The notes beneath the pieces are model-generated. The model was given only the letters and a program-made list of their open reading frames with translations. It was not told the origin of the DNA and did no database searches. Positions 60,201 to 64,000 of a stretch of 64,000 nt of DNA are shown one piece after another. The position numbers and the translations under genes are program-made. Source of the stretch: Strigops habroptila (Eukaryota; Chordata; Aves; Psittaciformes; Psittacidae); assembly GCF_004027225.2 (NCBI RefSeq), contig NC_044283.2, positions 33,851,207 through 33,915,206 of the forward strand, given 5' to 3'. The number at the start of each line of letters is the position of its first letter. Positions within the stretch are counted from its first letter, which is position 1.

Positions 60201-63200
60201 AAGTCAAGTGGGAGAGAGTGCATAGGCCCCATAGCATAGCTTAGGTAGTAGCTCTTTATTTGCTTTATGGTGAGAACCTGAGGCCATATGTTTCTTTCAG
60301 ATTAGTTCTATGTTAATATGGGGTAATTTCATTTATTCCAGTGCAAAACTGGAGTGTAATTGAGAACACAATGTAGGACTGAGATACCATAATTTTCACT
60401 TTCATCACCCATCTTCAATGTTTTCCCTCCTATAAAACCAGATGTTGCTTGCAGGCATTGTCCCAGCTTCTCTGCTGTATGTGATGGGTTGGCCCCAGCC
60501 AGCAGCCAAATTCCCTCTGCAGGATGCAGGGAAAAAGGAGGAGGAAAGAGAAAGGTTGTGGGTTGAGCCGAAGACAGGGGGACCACTTACCAATTTCCAT
60601 TGTGGGAAAAACAGACTACCTGGGGGAAATTTATTTCATTTACTGCCAAGTTATATATTTAATTGGTAATTTATGAAGAAAAAAGACAAACATTAAGGCA
60701 CATATCAGAGACCTTTCTCCTTCCCCTTTCCCATGATCAACTTCACTCCAGACTTCTCTCCTTATTACCACCACTGGTTACACTCCGTCCCTCCAGCGAG
60801 GAAGCCAGTGGAGCAGTGTGGAGTGGGGAGGGTGTTATGTTCAGGATGTAGCAGTTTATCTCTGCTCTTCCTTCCATTTTGGTCTTTTCATCTGCTCTGT
60901 CACGGGCTTTCCATGGGCTGCTGTCCCTTCCAGGATGGAGGGGGCCTGACGGGGATGCAATGTGTCTGCAGTAGCTGTGTTGACTTATATCTCCTGTAAC
61001 TCCAAGGCTGTGCAAATGCCTTCTTCCTATCTTATGTAACTGCTACTTAATGGGCTTAGAGGACCTGACCAGCGACAGCCACCATACATTGCCACAGAGA
61101 GCTATCCTTGTGAGTGTGCCTACCTACACACATGGAGAGAGAGCTTCTTCTCAGGTCAAATGGACCTTTGGCGTCTAGTTTGCCAGGGGAGAAGTTAAGA
61201 AACCACCATTAGGATAAATTAAGGACACATCTAAATCACAGTTTGCGTGAGTGTCAGCATGCCCTGGAGTCACAGGTCCAGTTTCTCCATATCAAGGATG
61301 AGTCTGGAATATGTTGTGGTTCCCTTCTGTTCTTCCCACTGACAGCATGGCGTGCAGGGACGAGATGCATTGGTAGACCTATGCCCCTTGAATGAACATA
61401 TGATGTAACCTTAGGACACAGCCAAGCTGGTAATCTGGAGCTGGTCCTAAGTGTCTCAGTTTAGACATAGTTTCAGAATATTTCTTGATTGCATGGACCC
61501 TTCTTGCTCATTTTCTCTTAGGAAAGGAAAAAGCTTACCACTTCATTTTTTTTCATACCTGTTAATCTTTAAATAACTTCTATGAAACAAGAAGTTAAAA
61601 GAAGCATTTAGGAAAATTTAAGATATTTCATTAAAATGGAAATGAAGATGTTTCATTTACTGAAATAACATTTTAATTGGGAATTCAGTTTACTATAAAT
61701 TAAATTTATTGTTTATCTTCAAATAAGGTGTTACTTTGCTTGGAAAGGAGCACTCTAAAAGATCTAAGTCTGGCTGCAAAATGGCTCTGCTTTGGCTTGA
61801 GATGGTTTCCCATTTCAGACAGTGATCTCACTCATCCCTCCCTTGATATCCAGCCAGGTAGGCCTGAGACAGACTGTAAAAGTAGAGGATGAGCCCCAGG
61901 AGACTCAGCATCTCAACAGCGTGTTCATTCCCAGTCTCATTAACAAGAGGATAACTTAAATAATTGCATTGACTGGAAGCAGAAGATGGTTTGTGAGCCT
62001 GAGGGAATATAATCAGCAAGGATAAGATGGAAACTTTTGTCCACAGTCATAGATAAACCATACAGAGGTTTACTGTAGCAAGAACAGTAAAATCTAACTT
62101 CTTTTTCTATAATGGTATTTCATACTAGCAAGGATGGTAAGTGAATTAATAAAGACAAAAGTTATTAAGAATCTGCTATAGGTATACTAGTCGTAAGTGA
62201 GACAAGGTTTCTAAGGAAAGGTAGATATTAATTATGGGTACTTCAGACTTTAATTAGCCATGTTATAGTGGCATTTACGGCTCATAAACTCCAAGAGGAG
62301 GCAATTACCCAGAAAGCAAATACATCTGTAGTTTGGCTTTTACTGCCCAGTTTTGCTTTTACTGCAAATAGCTGGCAATAGCTGTAGCAGACTGTTTGCA
62401 TGTATAAAATAGAAAGGAGATGTTATAGCAGAATTAAGGCACTGGTTGCAATGTTTGTGCCTCTGACCTCTTTCCCCTCAAAGTATATTCATGGAAGGAA
62501 AGGTTTAGACCAGCTCAGTTTTCATGATTTATGTTTGATAATGGTACTTTTGATTCCTTGCCTCTTACAGTGGAGCTTTGTTGTCACTCCTGCCTTGTGA
62601 GTGGCACAGCTGGAACTGACTCCTTCAGCATTTGGAGGTAGATTGTGCTGTGTTCATTCCTCGTACATTACATGCAGGAATAAATTATATACACCAATTA
62701 TGTAGGATAGGGTTTGAAAAATCCTCAAGATATATACCGTGATGTCAGTGAAAACTGCAATTAAACCCCCTCCCAAACTTAGTGTTTTCAGATTGCGCAG
62801 CTACATAAGAAATGCTTTTGAAAATTGTAAGTAATTTGCCTTGGCATATTTATTTATTGCTATTCTAAAGTGCTGAACTATTGTGTGAGCTATTCTGCTG
62901 GCTGATAGCTTCATTAGGGAACACTGACATGAAGTCACTTTGGTGAAAAGCAGAGAGCCATATAACTCTGCAGAACAGTTATTTTGCCTCACAGACAAGC
63001 TTTTTAAAGGTTGTGTGTTTTTGATGATGCTTTGAGAAGTTATAGTGTCAGCTATAGACCCCAGTGAGCTAGGCATGGTTTAAACCTACAAAGGTATAGT
63101 AGTCCATACTGCAGAGCATATACATGTTAGTTACACCCTTGCAGTTTGCTGTATCATTAATAGAGTTACACTGGTAGCTGCAACCTGTGCTAGATTTCAG

Positions 63201-64000
63201 AGGAGGTTTGTGACAACAGGCAGGAATGATTAAGACAAAGGATGAATGTCAGCTTTCAGTGCTGCATCTGAGAAGGAACAAGAGATTGGCTACAAGTTAA
63301 AACTTAGTCCCATCCTTCCAAAACCCTATGTGCTCTTGAATCTCCCACCCTCTAAAAATAAGCTTTTTGTCCCTGTTGTCTCCCCAAATCCAAACCACAG
63401 GTAGGAGGTGAGTGTTCTGATCTTCCGATTGCCAGTCATCCTCTCACACTCAGATTTCTCATTCCTTACTGGCTGTCAGACACAGCCCCCTGCAGCAATA
63501 CCCAGTGGGTTGTTTTGCCCTCCTACTCTCTCTGCTGGGCCTGTAGGTCAGCCAGCCTCAATACAGTTTGATTTTGTTTCTTAATTTTCTAGCTTTAGGG
63601 TTTTGTTGTTTGGAGTGGGGTTTTTTTTCCCTAATTGGCTGCCAACAGGCTTGGTAAATAAATACTGTAGTTACAGTGTTAAATTTGAAACAAAAACTGG
63701 GGAAGGAAAAGGAATATTTAAAGAACTACTGTTTGGGGGTTTTTTTCTTCAGATGAGATTTAAATCCCGTGAAGCTTCGATAGGGCAGAAGTCACCTGGC
63801 AGAAAGCCAGACAGCAAGGAGGCTCTCCTACTCACACGAGAGAGAGAGATTAGCCAGAAGGAATAGAAGAGAAAAATGACAGGTGAAGAGCAGAGGTAGG
63901 TAGAAAGACTAGGTCAGTGAGACAGATCAGAGCAATGCTGTGTTACTTTCCCATCTGCTTTCAGGCATTGGTTTCTTCAGTGTACTGGAGGTATGAAGGA
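57281..64000. other. Region after the last recognised EF-hand exon
   Basis: This is probably a further intron of the EF-hand gene or intergenic DNA. I see exon-like acceptor sites at 58196, 59491 and 63752, but the sequence after them does not continue the EF-hand frame convincingly. A diverged LTR occupies 60481-61000. The rest appears unique and AT-rich. Confidence 0.5.
60481..61000 (-). mobile_element. Diverged avian LTR fragment
   Basis: The left edge (GTGATGGGTTGGCCCCAGCC, then AGCAGCCAA) is nearly the same as that of the LTR at 47229. The body then follows a different layout: GGTTGAGCCGAAGACAGG, ACTTACCAATTTCCATTG, GGGGGAAATTTATTTCATTT, a CTTCACTCCAGACTTCTCTCC stretch, and degenerate CCATGGGCTGC / CAGGATGGAGGGGGCC blocks. 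This matches another common bird LTR family in order of blocks. The right edge is uncertain and no viral genes accompany it. Confidence 0.6.

Noticed and set aside
63753..63866. Exon-like segment after TTTTTTTCTTCAG
   Set aside because: Joining it directly to the EF-hand exon ending at 57280 makes TGA at the junction, and the peptide has no EF-hand features.
36180..64000. Search for HELT, ACSL1 or other expected 4q35.1 neighbours
   Set aside because: No bHLH, acyl-CoA synthetase or other recognisable exon was found, so they are assumed to lie beyond the right edge.

Overview
This is vertebrate nuclear DNA and almost certainly from a bird. It has split genes with GT-AG introns, a CR1 LINE with the avian-type 3' end and a FADD reverse-transcriptase box, and solo-LTR-like sequences of the kind common in avian ERVL-type elements. 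Two genes I recognise, CFAP97 and SLC25A4, lie in the convergent order known from human 4q35.1. I see no bacterial-type operons, CRISPR arrays or phage genes.

Layout. 1-7112 is CFAP97 5' intron or flank, with a 26-bp perfect palindrome and an old CR1 scrap. 7113-about 31425 is the coding part of CFAP97 on the plus strand: five coding exons give a 494-residue protein with every junction in phase. One of its introns is only 88 nt. Its largest introns hold a 28-bp tandem duplication, a G-quadruplex block, MIR-like SINE remnants and a young antisense CR1. About 31430-33218 is the short gap between the two converging 3' ends. 33219-about 35990 is SLC25A4 (adenine nucleotide translocase 1) on the minus strand: four coding exons, 298 residues, a CpG-rich promoter with a TATA box and two CCAAT boxes.

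From 36.2 kb to the end the window is gene-poor. It holds at least two exons of an EF-hand gene on the plus strand (45781-45846 and 57176-57280), which splice in phase into one 57-codon EF-hand pair of EFCAB6-like type. The other exons were not found. Around them are divergent CTCF-like sites (43019 minus, 48555 plus), a RUNX motif cluster, one nearly complete solo LTR (47229-47780), a second diverged LTR (60481-about 61000), a pre-miRNA-sized inverted repeat (38494-38563) and a purine-rich stretch (39.2-40.5 kb).

The two recognised genes are not a functional system. CFAP97 is a ciliary/axonemal protein and SLC25A4 is the mitochondrial ADP/ATP exchanger; their adjacency is conserved synteny. 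I found no convincing new multi-gene system. The points most worth checking are the orphan EF-hand exons, the 88-nt CFAP97 intron that looks like former exon sequence, and the perfect palindrome at 701-726.
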